Of a DNA stretch of 64,000 nucleotides, positions 34,268-46,800 are shown one piece after another. The notes under the pieces are model-generated. The model was given only the letters and a program-made list of their open reading frames with translations. It had not been told where the DNA came from and did not search any database. The position numbers and the translations under genes are program-made. This DNA is from Closterium sp. Naga37s-1 (Eukaryota; Streptophyta; Zygnematophyceae; Desmidiales; Closteriaceae), in assembly GCA_947471745.1 (NCBI GenBank), contig CANJKZ010001116.1:74501-138500 (forward strand). The letters are read 5' to 3'. Position 1 is the first letter of the stretch. Each line of letters opens with the position of its first letter.

Positions 34268-36542
34268 GCAGCCGCCGCCGCAGCCGCAGCAGCCGCAGCC
34301 GCAGCAGCAGCGGCCGCAGCCGCCACCGCAGCTTCCTCTGGAGCGGCGGTTGTTCCCACCTGTGAGTGGCCTGCGGGCCCTTGGCCTTTCCTCCTCTCCT
34401 CCTGTCCGCTCCCAGTCTCCTCCTGTGTTTGTTCCTCCGTTGCCTCCTCCTGACGACCGTCCAGCGGTCTGGTCTTCTCCTCCTCCCTCTGTCCGTCGCG
34501 ACCTGATCACTCGTTGTCCTCCGCGTGCTCGTCACTCGTCCCTTGTTACTGACCTCCACACTGCCCTCCTTTGTTCGTCTCGTCGTCGTTCTCCTTCTCC
34601 TGTGTCCGTTCTCCCGTCTCCTCCTCCGTCCTCCCTACCAGCCCTCCCCACTCCTATCTCTGACTACTACCGCGTTGTTCGTCCTGTTGCCGCACGTGTC
34701 CTCGCCACTCTTGTCACCGACTCTCGTTTCCCTCCGTCGTCTGCCTCGGCTCTTACTGCCGCTGTCGCTGAGTTTGCTGCCGCCAGCCACCTTGACTACG
34801 CCACCCGTGTGGTGCCAGCTCCTCCCTACCGTCCTCTGTCCGTCGGGGGTGGGTTTGCCCTTGGCTGTGACGTCCTAGAGGACAGAGAGTCTGAGCTGGA
34901 GTACTGGGCAGCCGCTTCTCCCTCTGTGTGTGCCATGCTGCTCTCCCCTGAGGGAGACCCCGACGCCCTTGACATACCGACTCCTCGCACTTACCGCGAG
35001 GCAGTGTCAGGGGCGTGGGCCTCTCAGTGGAAAGCGGCTATGGACTCAGAGTTGGCGTCTTGGAGATCCACAGGCACCTACGTCGACGCAGTTCCCCCTC
35101 CCAGGGCGAACGTAGTCGATGGCATGTGGCTCTTCAAGGTGAAGCGGCCGCCTGGAGCACCGCCGGTGTTCAAGGCGCGCTACGTGGCTAGGGGCTTCAG
35201 TCAGCGTGAGGGAGTTGACTTCTTCCAGACCTTCGCCCCGACCCCGAAGATGACTACTCTTCGGGTGTTACTCCACATAGCAGCGCAGCGAGACTACGAG
35301 CTGCACTCCCTCGACTTCTCCACTGCGTTCCTCCAGGGCCGACTACACGAGGAGATCTGGCTGCGCCGTCCTCCTGGCTTCACTGACACCTTCCCACCTG
35401 GGACCCAGTGGAGCCTGAGGCGACCAGTCTACGGTCTCCGCCAGTCGCCCCGTGAGTGGCACGACACTCTTCGCTCCACGCTTCGTGACCTTGGGTTCAG
35501 CCCGTCCTCCGCCGACCCGTCGCTGTTTGTTCGAGCGGGTTCTACTCCTTTCTTTATCCTTGTCTATGTCGACGACTTGGTGTTTGCTACAGCAGACAGG
35601 GCAGCCCTGGCTCAGGTGAAGTCCGAACTGCAGAAGAGACACAAGTGCACTGACCTGGGTGAGCTGCAGCGCTACCTTGGCCTGCAGATCACCCGGGACA
35701 GAGCCGCTCGCACCATCACACTGACGCAGTCACACATGGTGCAGCAGATCCTTCGGCGGTTCGACTTCCAGTTCTCCACCACACAGCCCACTCCTCTTGC
35801 TGTTGACCACAGACTCACGGGCCCCTTTCCTGACGAGCCCTTTGAGTCCAGTGGACCCTACGCAGAGCTGGTGGGCTGCGTCATGTACCTGATGACTTGT
35901 ACTCGACCGGACCTCGCCTTTCCACTCAGCATCCTTTCTCTCTTTGTTGCGACTGGGAGACACCGCCCTGTCCACTGGACAGCTGCTGTGAGGGTGGCGA
36001 AGTACCTGGCGACTACATCAGGCATGGGGCTTGTGCTTGGAGGGACTCAGCCAGTGGCGTTGACTGGTCACTGCGACTCTTCCTACGCTGACGACGTGGA
36101 GACTCAGCGTTCGACTCAGGGTTACTGCTTCAGTCTGGGAGCTGGTGCTGTGTCGTGGAGGTCTACACGGTCGTCGTCTGTGGCTACTTCCAGTGCAGAG
36201 GCAGAGATCTACGCTGGTGCCATGGCGGCACAGGAGCTTCGCTGGTTGACCTTCTTGCTCGCCGACCTTGGTGAGCGGCCTCGCTCTGCACCGACCTTGT
36301 ACGCTGACAACAAGGCCATGATCCTCCTGTGTCGAGAGCCTCGACTGGAGAGCAGAGTGAAGCATATTGACGTGAGGTACTTCCTCCTGCGAGAGTTGCA
36401 GCGACGCGGTCAGGCACGTTTGGACTTTGTGGCCTCACAGGCCAACACTGCCGACGTCTTCACCAAGGCCTTGGCGCCTGGTGACCACCACAGGTTCTGT
36501 GTGCAGTTGGGGCTTGTTGAGGTAGGCCCTCGGTTGCTGTAG
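30522..36542 (+). pseudogene. Copia element 2 gag-pol (two single-base frameshifts)
   Basis: Starts at ATG 30522 (MDSSRRLRFDAEGRPIEFG). Gag carries the UBN2-like helical region, a Gly run, a Gln/Trp/Pro region and an atypical knuckle (CVCGRDDHSAARC). Protease LDSGASQCFF lies near 32142. The frame is lost at a 12-G run (about 32384-32395); the next frame carries WHHRLGHPSIPR and integrase VVVDDFSRYTTVFPL. It is lost again at the C-rich stretch near 33560. The final frame to 36542 holds the Gly/Ala repeat linker, Gln run, reverse transcriptase (FSTAFLQGRLHEEIWLRRPP, YVDDLVFA near 35566) and RNase H (CDSSYADDVE, SSAEAEIYAGAMAAQELRWL), ending VGPRLL. All copia domains are present. Because both breaks sit in homopolymers, they may be assembly errors; otherwise the element needs a helper. 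Confidence 0.92.
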
Positions 36543-36737
36543 ACTTGCTGTTTGCTCTACTTGTTGTGCTTCTATATATACTAGTAAACTCTTGAACTGG
36601 CCTTGTGGCCACTTGCTTGTGCTCGGAGTGTGTGGTGACTCTGAGCGCCACCCTGAGCTTTGTTTTTTATGCTTGTTCTTGACTGGTCTTGTGACCCCTT
36701 GTTTCCGTTGGTTGTTTTGATGCCCCTCACTTAGCCT

Positions 36738-36746
36738 ATGGGGGTG
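36738..36746 (+). promoter_or_regulatory. polypurine tract of Copia element 2
   Basis: ATGGGGGTG directly upstream of the 3' LTR, identical to that of element 1. Confidence 0.8.
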
Positions 36747-36897
36747 TGTCAAATGTTTATATATTCTATATATTGTTAGATAGGCTACTGTGAGTTGCCC
36801 TCTAAAGGGTACAACACTTTAGGTCGACATTTGTATCTCCTTGTCCCTCCTTACTCAAACATTACTCTCGACACTTGTCTCCTAGCCTATCTTAAGA
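36747..36897 (+). repeat. 3' LTR of Copia element 2
   Basis: 151 bp, identical by eye to the 5' LTR; followed by target duplication CCAAC at 36898-36902. Confidence 0.95.
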
Positions 36898-36902
36898 CCA
36901 AC

Positions 36903-37842
36903 CTACCCAATCCACATGCTCCTTCGCCTCCCTCTTTTCCCTCCCTTCTGCCAACCAGCCCACCAGATGAGACTCCTTCCAATGCAACCTCGCTCTTCCC
37001 ACCACTGCTGCTCCACCATCCCACACGAGCACACACACCGGCCCTGCACCTCTCCCAACCACTGTCACTGCTGTCACACCTGCTCCAACCATAACTACAG
37101 CTGCTCCTGCCACAGCTGCAATAGTCTGTCTTAGCTGCGATAACTGCTGCCGCAGCTACAAGGGAAAGCCTACAGCTCTCCTCTGCTTGCCTTGCATTCA
37201 CCTTGCATTGCATCAGCCTTGCACCATCCTCGCCTCATCTCCTGCTTCCACTACCGCCTCCCACCGTGCTGTCACCCCCACTCGCTCCTTCCAGTCCCAT
37301 TCTCACTGCACTTCACTCACTCCCACTCTTAGGCGCACTGTACCTGACTCACTCCTACTCTCACTCACTCCAGTCACTCGCTCCCACTTTTGCACCATCT
37401 CTCACTCATTCCCACTCTTCGTTGCACCATCTCTCCATCAGTCCACACTTACTCGCACTCCCACCCATTTCCACTCTTAATCGCATTGTCTCACTCATTC
37501 CCACTCCTACTCGCACTCTCCCACCCATTTCCACTCTTAATCGCATTGTCTCGCTCATTCCCACTCCTACCCGCACTCTCCCACCCATTTCCACTCTTAA
37601 TCGCATTGTCTCACTCATTCCCACTCCTACCCGCACTCTCCCACCCATTTCCACTCTTAATCGCATTGTCTCACTCATTCCCACTCCTACTCGCATTGTC
37701 TCATTCATTCCCATTCCTACTCGCATTGTCTCTAACTTGCACTCTTCTCACACTCTCTATCAGACACTCCACTCTTACGCACTCTCTCTCACTAACTCCA
37801 ACTCTTACGCACCGTCACCGCCACTCTTACTTGCTCTGTCTC
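36903..37842. other. region between Copia element 2 and the PRP40C-like gene
   Basis: C/T-rich on the plus strand, no supported gene. It should contain the 3' UTR of the minus-strand splicing-factor gene, with a 60-bp minisatellite at its centre. Confidence 0.5.
37461..37730. repeat. 60-bp minisatellite, about four copies
   Basis: Units of CCACCCATTTCCACTCTTAATCGCATTGTCT plus CACTCATTCCCACTCCTAC repeat with period 60 (37461, 37521, 37581, 37641) and decay into shorter units by 37730. It lies just past the stop codon of the minus-strand gene. Confidence 0.9.
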
Positions 37843-40800
37843 TCACTCACTCCCACTCTCACTCGCACTGCGCTGTTCACTATCACTCCCCTTCTCCACG
37901 CCTCTCCTGCCCCTCCCACTGTTCTTCCTGTCCCTTTCCCTCTTCTCATGCCTCCCCTTCCCTCCTCCGCTCCTCCTCTCCCTTCGCTCTTTCCTTCCAC
38001 TTCTCTCTGATTCGCTATCACTCTCATCACTCTCCCGCTTGTTCTTCCTCCCACTGTGCCTGCGCTTCTCCCTCTCCCTGCGCCTATCCCCATCACTCTC
38101 ACTCTCACTTCCCTTCCTATCTTTGCTCCTCTCCCACTCCCACCCACTGGCACCAGCCTTACGTCTGCTCCCTTCCTCATACCTCTCTCTTCCACTCCCC
38201 CTGCTGCCATCACTGCTGCCAACACTCCCTGCCCTCTCACCTCTCTCCTTCGCATACCTCCCACGAGACTGCTTCTCCTGCCTCCTGCTGCTACCCTTCC
38301 TATCAGACCTACTGCTGACCTCCTTCCCCTCATCCCCATCACTGCCGTCCCTCTCACTCTCCACACGCCCGCTCCTCTCGCTGCCACTCTCCTCCTTCAC
38401 TTTCCGCCTCGCCTTCTCTTCTGAGTGGCTGCCCCGTTTCTTCCCCTCACTGCCCCTGCCCTCCCGCTTCTTCTCATGCTTCTTTGAGCTCTCCTCCTCC
38501 TCCACATCTGTATTTCTCATCCTCCTGCTTTTTCTCTCGTTGATCCTGCTCCTGCTCCTGCTCCTGCTTCTGCTCTTGCTCCTGCTCCTGCTCCTGCTTC
38601 TGCCCCTGCTGCTGCTCCTGCTCCTCTCCCGTTCTCCCTTCCCATCCCTCCCTTCCTTCCTTCCACCTCGCCCCCTCCCCACATGCCTATCCCCACTCCT
38701 CCTCGCGCTCCTCCCCTCGTCGCCCTCACTGCTGCTCCCAGCTGACGTCTCCTTCCCCCTAACACGCTGCTCGCTCTCCTCTCGCTCCTTCACCAATCTC
38801 CTCTTCTCCTCCTGCTCCTCTCGGCCGCTCTCCTCCCCCTCCCTCCTACTCTCACTCCCATCCCTCTTCCTGGAAGTATCTCGCCCCTCACTCCCATCCT
38901 CAATATTCTCCTTCTTCCCTCGCCTCTCCTCACTCGCCCTTCTCACTCCAACCCCCCCCTCCGACTCCTCGCTCCTTTCACTGCTCGGACTCCTTTCTCT
39001 CTTGCCTCTTGCCTCATCTCTCATTTGTCCTTCCCCATCGCTCTTCATCGCCTCCCCACCACTCTTCTTCTCCTCTCTATCACTCACCGCAGCACCACGG
39101 GAGCTCTCAGGGGTATCAGGCCCATAGCGGAGAGCAGCAGCTCTTTCCTTTTCCGACTCTTCTTCCTCCTCCCTTCCTCTCGCCTTCCCAGCCTCTCTCT
39201 CCTTGTCACTTTCTTCCTTCCTGCCTTTCCTCCTCCTCTCCTCATCGCTATCATCCGACTGGCTATCACCTCTCCCTCGCTTCCGTCCCTTTCCTACCGC
39301 ATTCCTTCTCCGTCTCTCCTTCATCCTCCTCGCATCTTCATCCTCCCCCTCCTCGTCACTCACTTTGCCACCTCCCCTCGACCTCCCACTCCCCCGCTTC
39401 CCACCACCCCCACTCCCCTTGTCTGAGTCTCCTCCACTAGAGTCTGACCCGTCCGCCCTTCGCTTCCTCTTCTCATCCTCGACACTGTCTTCTCTCGCTT
39501 TCTCCTTCCGTCCTTTCTTCTCTGGAGTCTTCACCCCCTTCCCTGTGTTTCGAGACTCTTCCTCCTCACCACCACTCTCATCCCTCACATACCTGTGTTT
39601 GCCTCTCCTCTCCTCCTCCCGATTCTTCCTGCTCTTCTCTCCATCACTCTCATCATCATCTGACACGCCTCCTCGCCCTTTCTCCATCCGCTTACCCTTC
39701 TTCCACTCTTCGTCTCTCCGATCGCCGTGCCTTCCGGCCCTACCGCTGTCCCTGTCGCCCCTATCTCGATCCATGTGCTTTCCTTTACCCCTACTCTTCG
39801 CTCCACCATCGCTGTCCCCATCACTCTCCTCCCTCCGTCCTCTCTTCCTGTCATCGTCAGAATCATCCCTCTCGTTTCCTCCCCTCCTATCCCGCTCATC
39901 ACCTCCCCGCCTATCCCTCTTCTCATCCTTCCTCCTCGTCTCCCTACCTCCCTTTCTCCTGACCCTCTCCACACTGCCATCATCAGCACTGTCGTTATCC
40001 GTATCATCCCTTTCCCTCTTCCGTCCACCATGACCCTCCCTTTTCATTTCACCTCGGTGCGTCCCTTGCCTCTCCTCGTCCTCACCATGGCCCCCTTCCT
40101 CATCACTACTCTGCCTCCTCTCCCTTCCCTTCTTCTTCCTCTCATCCCTCCCCTCCCTCTCCTTCCTTTTCCCTCCCTCGCTTTCTCCCCCCTCCTCCCT
40201 CTCACCATCCTTACCACTTCGCTTCGTCCTCTTCCCCTCCTCCCTTTCTTCGTCAGAATCACGCTCTTTTCGCCCTTCTCGTTTCTTCTCCCTCTCACGC
40301 CTCTTCTCCTTCTTCCCTTCCTCCTCCTCCTCCCCCCTCTCACGCCCCTCACGCCTATGCTTGTGCTCATGCCCATGTCGCCTTCCCCGTTTCGCCTTCT
40401 CATCCGTCTCCTCCCCCCCATCCTTCTCCTCTTCCTCCTCCCTGCCACTCTCCTCGCTATCCTCCCTCTTCCGGTACCGGCGTTTTACATCCCTCTCTTC
40501 ATCTCGTCCTTTATTCCTCTTCTTCTCTTTCTCCTTCTCCCTCTCCCTCTCCTTCTCCCTCTCCCTCTCCCTCTCCTTCTCCCTCTCCCTCTCCTTCTCC
40601 CTCTCTCTCTCCCTCTCCCTCTCCCTCTCCCTCTCCCTCTCCTTCTCCTTCTCCTTCTCCTTCTCCTTCTCCCTCTCCCTCTCCCTCTCCCTCTCCTTTT
40701 CCTTCTCCTTCTCCCTCTCCCTCTCCTTCTCCCTTTCCTTCTTCCTTTCTTTCTCTCTCTCCTTCTCTTTCTTCCTCTCCTTCTCCCTCTCCTTCTCCCT

Positions 40801-43800
40801 CTCCTTCTCCATCTTCCTCTCCTTCTCCCTCTCCCTCTCCTTCTCTTTCTCCTTCTCCTTGTCCGCGCGCCTTTCCTCTCGCTTCTCCCTGTGTCTGTGC
40901 TTGTGCTTGTGCTCCTTACCCCACCCCTCCTCGTCATCTTCCTTCTCGTCCCCATCTTCAACCCGCTTCTTCCTTCCTCTCTCCTTCTCCTTTCCCTCAG
41001 ACATCTTACTCTTCTCCTCCTCTTCGTCCTCTCCTCGTTCTCCCTCCCTACCTGAACCCTCCTCTCCCGTCTCCTTCCCCGGCTGCCTAGCCATCCCCCC
41101 GCCTGTCTCCCCAACCTCGCCCCTCAAATCATCCTCCCACTTCTCCTTCTCGCTCCCTTCCTTGTTCATATCTCCCCTACCGCTCCCCCCTCCATCCTCT
41201 CCGCTCTCCTCTCCTTGCCTCCCGTCCTCCACACCATGCTCCCCCTGAGCCTCTCCTTCGCCTCCAATTGCATTGCTTCCCAATTCACTCTTTCTCTCAA
41301 CATTCTCTTCCTTTTCTTCCTTCTCTTCCTTCTCCTCCTCTACCTTCTCCTCTTCTTTCTCCTTCTCCTTCTCCTCCTCTTCCTTATCTTCCTCTTCCAC
41401 CTGAGTGCCATCTCTTTCTCCTCTCTCCGCCTCCTCCCTCTCTTTCGCACCCACCCCTTTCCCCTCTTTCTCCCCTTCTTCATCCGCCTTCCCCTCACCC
41501 CCCTCCCTCCTCTCCTCCTCTCCCTCCATCTCCCCTCCACCCTCTCCCAACGCCCTCCTTTCTCCCCTCTCCTCCTGATCCTCTCCCTTCTCCCCACCTC
41601 CACCCCTCTTCTCCTCATCCTCCTCCTCCTCTTCCCGCTCCCTCCTCCTCCTCCGCCGCCTCCGATCCCTCTTCACAGCAGCAACATCAACCTCCTGCCC
41701 CTCGTCATCAATCACCCCAGCCTCCCTCAACTCCCCCTCCAGGCTCCTCACATGCTCGCGCCACAGCTCCTCCCGCTCGTGCCGAACCAGATCGCGGTAC
41801 CGGTCCTGGTGCCGAAGCACGGACTTAGCATCGGGCCAGGAGGAGGCGAGGCGCAGCCCGTCCTCGCGAGCCTCGGAGATGGCGGCCACTGACAGCTCCT
41901 CCTCGAGCAACTCGCGAAACTCTCGCTGCACGCGCTGTTGGGGGGAGAGAGAGTGGGGGGGGAGGGGGGGGCGGACGAGAGATGTTTGAAGTCGAGTCAA
42001 CAAGCGAGCCTCGGAGATGGCGGCCACTGACAGCTCCTCCTCGAGTAACTCGCGGAACTCTCGCTGCACGCGCTGTTGGAAAAGAGAGGGGGGAGAGATA
42101 GGGGGGGATGAGGGGAACGAGAGATGTTTGGAGTTGACTCATCAAGCAAGCCTCGGAGATGGCGGCCACTGAGAGCCCCTCCTCCAGTAGCTCGCGGAAC
42201 TCCCTCTGCACGCGCTGTTGGGGGGAGAAAGGGGAGGGGAAAGGGGGGGGGAGTTTTGGGGGGGGGGGGGACGAGAGATGTTTTGAGTGGAGTCAACAAG
42301 CGAGCCTCAGAGATGGCGGCCACTGACAGCTCCCTCTGCACGCGCTGTTGGGGGGAGAGGGTGGAGGGGGAACGAAAGGGGATGAGGGAAAAGAACAAAA
42401 AATGGGAAGGGGATTTAAGTAGGGAGTGAGGAACGGGGGCTGATGCATTTTGAAGACAAAGGCTCGTGCGTGCTGTAAGCTGGATACGCCCTTCACCTGA
42501 ATGCGCCTGTCACTCACCTTGATGAGGCGAGCCATGTGTTCGTAGAAGAGGTCCTGGCGGTCGCGGCTGGTGAGCTCCTTGCTGAGGCGAGCCATGTGCA
42601 CGCCGTGACGTGACCTGAATGCGCCCTTTCACTCACCTTGATGAGGCGAGCCATGTGCATGCCGTGACGTGACCTGATGCACCACCCACCTTGATGCGCC
42701 TGTCACTCACCTTGATGAGGCGGGCCATGTGTTCGTAGAAGAGGTCCTGGCGGTCACGGCTGGTGAGCTCCTTGTTCCAATAGCACGACGCCTCGTCCTC
42801 CTCCAGCTTCTCCCGCGCGTCTATCCATGATATCTGCCACCACCCAGCGGCGGGCGAAGGAGGGGGGGGAGCAGCAGTGAACAATGAGCATGGAGGCGGC
42901 AGGAAGGACCGCCACAACCAGAGGGGGGGGGGGCGGGAGGTGGGAGCAGGCGGGCGGAGGGAGTAGCAGTGGGCGATCAGCACACAAGGGAATACATACA
43001 TCACACGCGCGTGAAAGCGCAAGAAATCGATTGCTTCATGCAGAATGCTTGGAATCATCCCTTCCCCCACCAACCCCATCATCCCTTCCCCCACCAACCC
43101 CATCATCCCTTCCTTCCTCCCTCTCTCCCCCCATTTCCCCTCCTTTCCCCCCCTCCTCCCTTCCGCCCTTCTCCCCCCGCCCTACATTGGGCGTCTGTAT
43201 CTCCCGGCGCAGCAGGTCCTCAAAGTCCTCCTTGGCCTCCCGGCGCCGCACGCGCGCCCGCTCCCTCTCCTTCTTCTCCTCCTCGCGCTGCCGCAGCCTC
43301 TTCTCCTCCCGCTCCTGCTCGCGCTTCCGCTCCTGCAGCCCGCAACCACAGAAACATCACAACACAGATTCCTTCTCTTTACAGCAGCAATCTCTTCATT
43401 AGGACAATAGCACAAGCCTCTGAGGCGATAGCGAGCTCTAGAACGAGTAGCAGGCGGCAGCAAGCACAGCAGAACAAGGGGGCATGCCACATAGTCCTCG
43501 TCCCCCATCCCCCACCCTTTCTCCCCCTTCCCCCACCACGCCACTCACCTCCTCCTCCCAGCGCCTGCGAGCCTCCCTCTCCTTCTCCTCCTCCTCGCGC
43601 TGCAATGTGTCCATGAACGTGTCAAACAGCCGCTTGCTGTCACTCATCAACAACTATAGTCGCCTCACAACTCACCTCCTCCTCCCATCGCCGGCGCGCC
43701 TCCCTCTCCTTCTCCTCCTCCTCGCGCTGCAGCCCGTCCATGAACGTGTCAAACAGCCGCTCGCGGTCCTCCCAGTGCTCCACCGCACTGTACCGCTCGT

Positions 43801-46800
43801 CCTCCTTCAACTCCTCCCGCAGCTGCGTGGGGGAAACGGAAGGGAGGGTGACGGGTGAGGAGGGAGTGAGAAGCAGAAGTGAGCTGGTTAGGTGGGGGAC
43901 GGGGAAGGGATGATCCTTCCCAGACGCCCTGTTCGCTGTTCTTGCTGTGCTTGGCAGACGGGGAGGTGCAAAGAGTGAGGGTCACGTGTGCGCACCAATG
44001 ACAGGGGCGAGTCTAGAGACTGATGATAGGAATGCAGTCAGCAGTGCAAGACTAGCATGCAGGGGTTCGGGTTTCACAATGCCTGAGCTTCACTGCTATG
44101 CAGTAGCACTAGCAGCAGCGTTTACCCAATGCGTGCAGTCAGCACAGCGACCGGGTTTTTCAGGCATCCCAGCATGTGTGGTTGTCCTTGAACCTGCTGC
44201 ACGTGCCACACATGCCACGTACATGCCATGCCACCACGCATGCATGATACATAGTCTAGCCTAGCTTACAAACGCAGACCTCAAACCTGCTGAAAAGAGA
44301 TTCTAGCATGTGATTCATTTTCCAACTGCGTTGTTTGAAAGCGCTCAATGTAGGAAATCAATCAAACCTGCTATAAGTCATGTTTATTAAGCTGACTGAA
44401 AAAAGCGCCTCTGCCAAACATGATTGTTCAACACGCACCACCAACAGTGCGAAAACACGTGCTATGTGCAATTTGAACTGCGCAGCTGATAGATCGTGTG
44501 AAAGATCAAATCGTTATCTTCTTTTATTTGCTTTGTGCAGTTAAGTGTAAAAGAGAGTTACCTTGGACCAGCGGGAGGAGAGCGCGATGTAGCGCTTGCC
44601 ACGGTACTCTTTCAGCATCTCCACAAACGCTTCTTCTGCCGCCTCCTTGCGCTGCTGCTGCCTCTCCTCCTCCAACCGCTTCAGCGGCACCACCCTGCCG
44701 TGATGAGCGTGCATGGTCGAGAGAGAAAGCACGGTGCATGGCAGAGAGAGACACACACACATGCTTGGAAGTGAGGGACGAACGAGGCACCACAATGCGG
44801 CGTGGTTGCATCCTAAGCCAAACCCCAAGAGGCTCAGCTCACGCTCACAGGGCCGGGAGGGCTGTTGCTTGGTTCTGCCTGACAGTTGCAGCAAATGTGC
44901 AGCTCCTACATTCACTCTCAAGACTCTCTGGTTATTTAGTCGACTCAAGTATTGCGCCGCCCCTAAGCCTGTGATGGCACAATTCTCCAGTCGCCCCTAC
45001 AGCCACACTCAAGATGGCTGGATGCCCCATGCAGCTGCCGATGCATCATACCCGTGCAGTGTGTATTTTCATCTTGATGATCTCCAGGAACAACCTTTCC
45101 GTTACCGGAAGGGCCTTAGAATGCAACGAAATTAGGAACATTTCAGGGAGAGGAACTTTACACACGCGGTGGGTCAGGTGAGAGGGAAGGGAGAGTCAGA
45201 AGGCTGTGATAGTGCCTATAACGTTTGCTCTGGCTGCTGGCCTGCAGAGGGGAAGGATTATTGGCAGAAACTGACGTGGCAGCAGAGCAGTGGGCACAGT
45301 GCACCAACACCTATCAGATCTTATACATATATATGCTGAAGAGCAGCCAAGGCTGAAAACGCAACAACATTTGAAGCCTTTTTAAAAAAGGAAAAAAACA
45401 CGAGACACAAAGGAGGACAAAACTACCACTGTTTCTGGGAGCAACGATGACATGTCTCTGAAAGAAAAGACGACAAGGCTCCAGAAACAAAGGTGACATG
45501 GTTGTGAGGGCGGGCCACACAGGGTTCACTTTCTGTTCATAGCGGTTCATTACGATGCAGTGCAATTTAGAGCACTTTGCTTGCTTTACCCCGCTTTCAA
45601 CTGCTACTAACCAGGCTGGACAGTGATGCATGAGCTGCCCTAAGAAGTATGCATGACCCGCCCTAAGAACAAAGATGGCATGGCTCTAGAGGCATAGATG
45701 ACAAGTCTATGGAAACAAAGATAACGTGCTATTGAAAAAAGAGATGACAGTGCTCTAAGAAACAAATATGAGAAAATTATGGAATCCAAGAAAGCATGGT
45801 TATAAAAGCAAGATGACAAGACCATGGAAGCAAAGATGGGCATGGTTTTGAAAGCACAGATGACATGGTTGTGAAAGATAATAAGACTCATGTGCGCATG
45901 GAAGCAAGAAAGGGAAGTGGAGTCCGGCAGGAGAAACAATTACCATTGAATCAATGTTACATGTGTTTCTCCTGCCGGATCTATTTTGTTCTTATTGCAC
46001 AGCATTTTCCAGAGAGACTTCAAGCAAGCACCATTCAATCCTTTGCAACAATGCATCAACCAAAAATGTGCAATTGCATACAACAAGCTCAATGAGTGCT
46101 GGGATGGGAACAAAGGGAATGCGGCCACTGACAAGAGTCTATAAAGCAGGCATGGAAGGTAATTGATGAGGCCAAATAGGAAAACGAGGATCAATCAATT
46201 CTCACTTTACAAAGGGGTTTATTATCAATATGCTGCATCTTGAGCTGTGAAGGTCTTGACAACTGTGCAACTTACACTACTGCGGTTTCCAGATTCGAGT
46301 CATATGTGAAGTCCACAAGATGTTACGTTCACAGCAGAACAAAGAAGATCGATGTTTTTTTCTTCTCGATAATCATTTGTAAAGACTACATCCGACCTGG
46401 GTTGCTTGAAAAAACAATTCGTTTTGCCCTTACTGCCTGCTCAACGAGAACGCGAGTCCACTGCTCCAAACTAAAACACTCGACTCGAGATATGGAAGCA
46501 TGACATCGTTTGTTGGAAGTGGGAGGCAAAACGGGCAGACAGGAGAAAGAGAAAAAGAGGGGGGGACGGGGAGGGGGGGGGGGGAGGGAAGGAGGGCGGG
46601 GGGGGTCGTACCGCTCATTGAGGAGTGCGAGGCGGTCCTTGTCCTCCAGCGCTGCGGCCAGCAGGCGCGGGTCAGAGCCCCACTTGCCATCGCCCTGTAG
46701 CGTTTCCACCGTTGACTCATGTGTCAGGTCCTGGGATGAGGTGGGAGGGCATGGAGAGAGGGGAGAGAGTGAGTCGGCGGACAGGATACAGCTTGTGGGA

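Larger units (their letters stand above)
29284..36897 (+). mobile_element. Ty1/copia LTR retrotransposon 2 (young, full-length, frameshifted)
   Basis: A 7614-bp element with 151-bp LTRs (29284-29434, 36747-36897) that appear identical base for base, and a 5-bp target duplication CCAAC on both sides (29279-29283, 36898-36902). Initiator tRNA-Met primer site at 29435, polypurine tract at 36738. Gag, protease, integrase, reverse transcriptase and RNase H are all present in copia order. Identical LTRs indicate a recent insertion; two single-base homopolymer shifts break the coding frame or are sequencing errors. Confidence 0.96.

Noticed and set aside
38039-41892. Long plus-strand ORFs rich in Leu/Ser/Pro opposite the PRP40C tail
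   Set aside because: They are the antisense reading of the purine-rich KE/RE/RS coding strand; no start context, domains or splice logic of their own.
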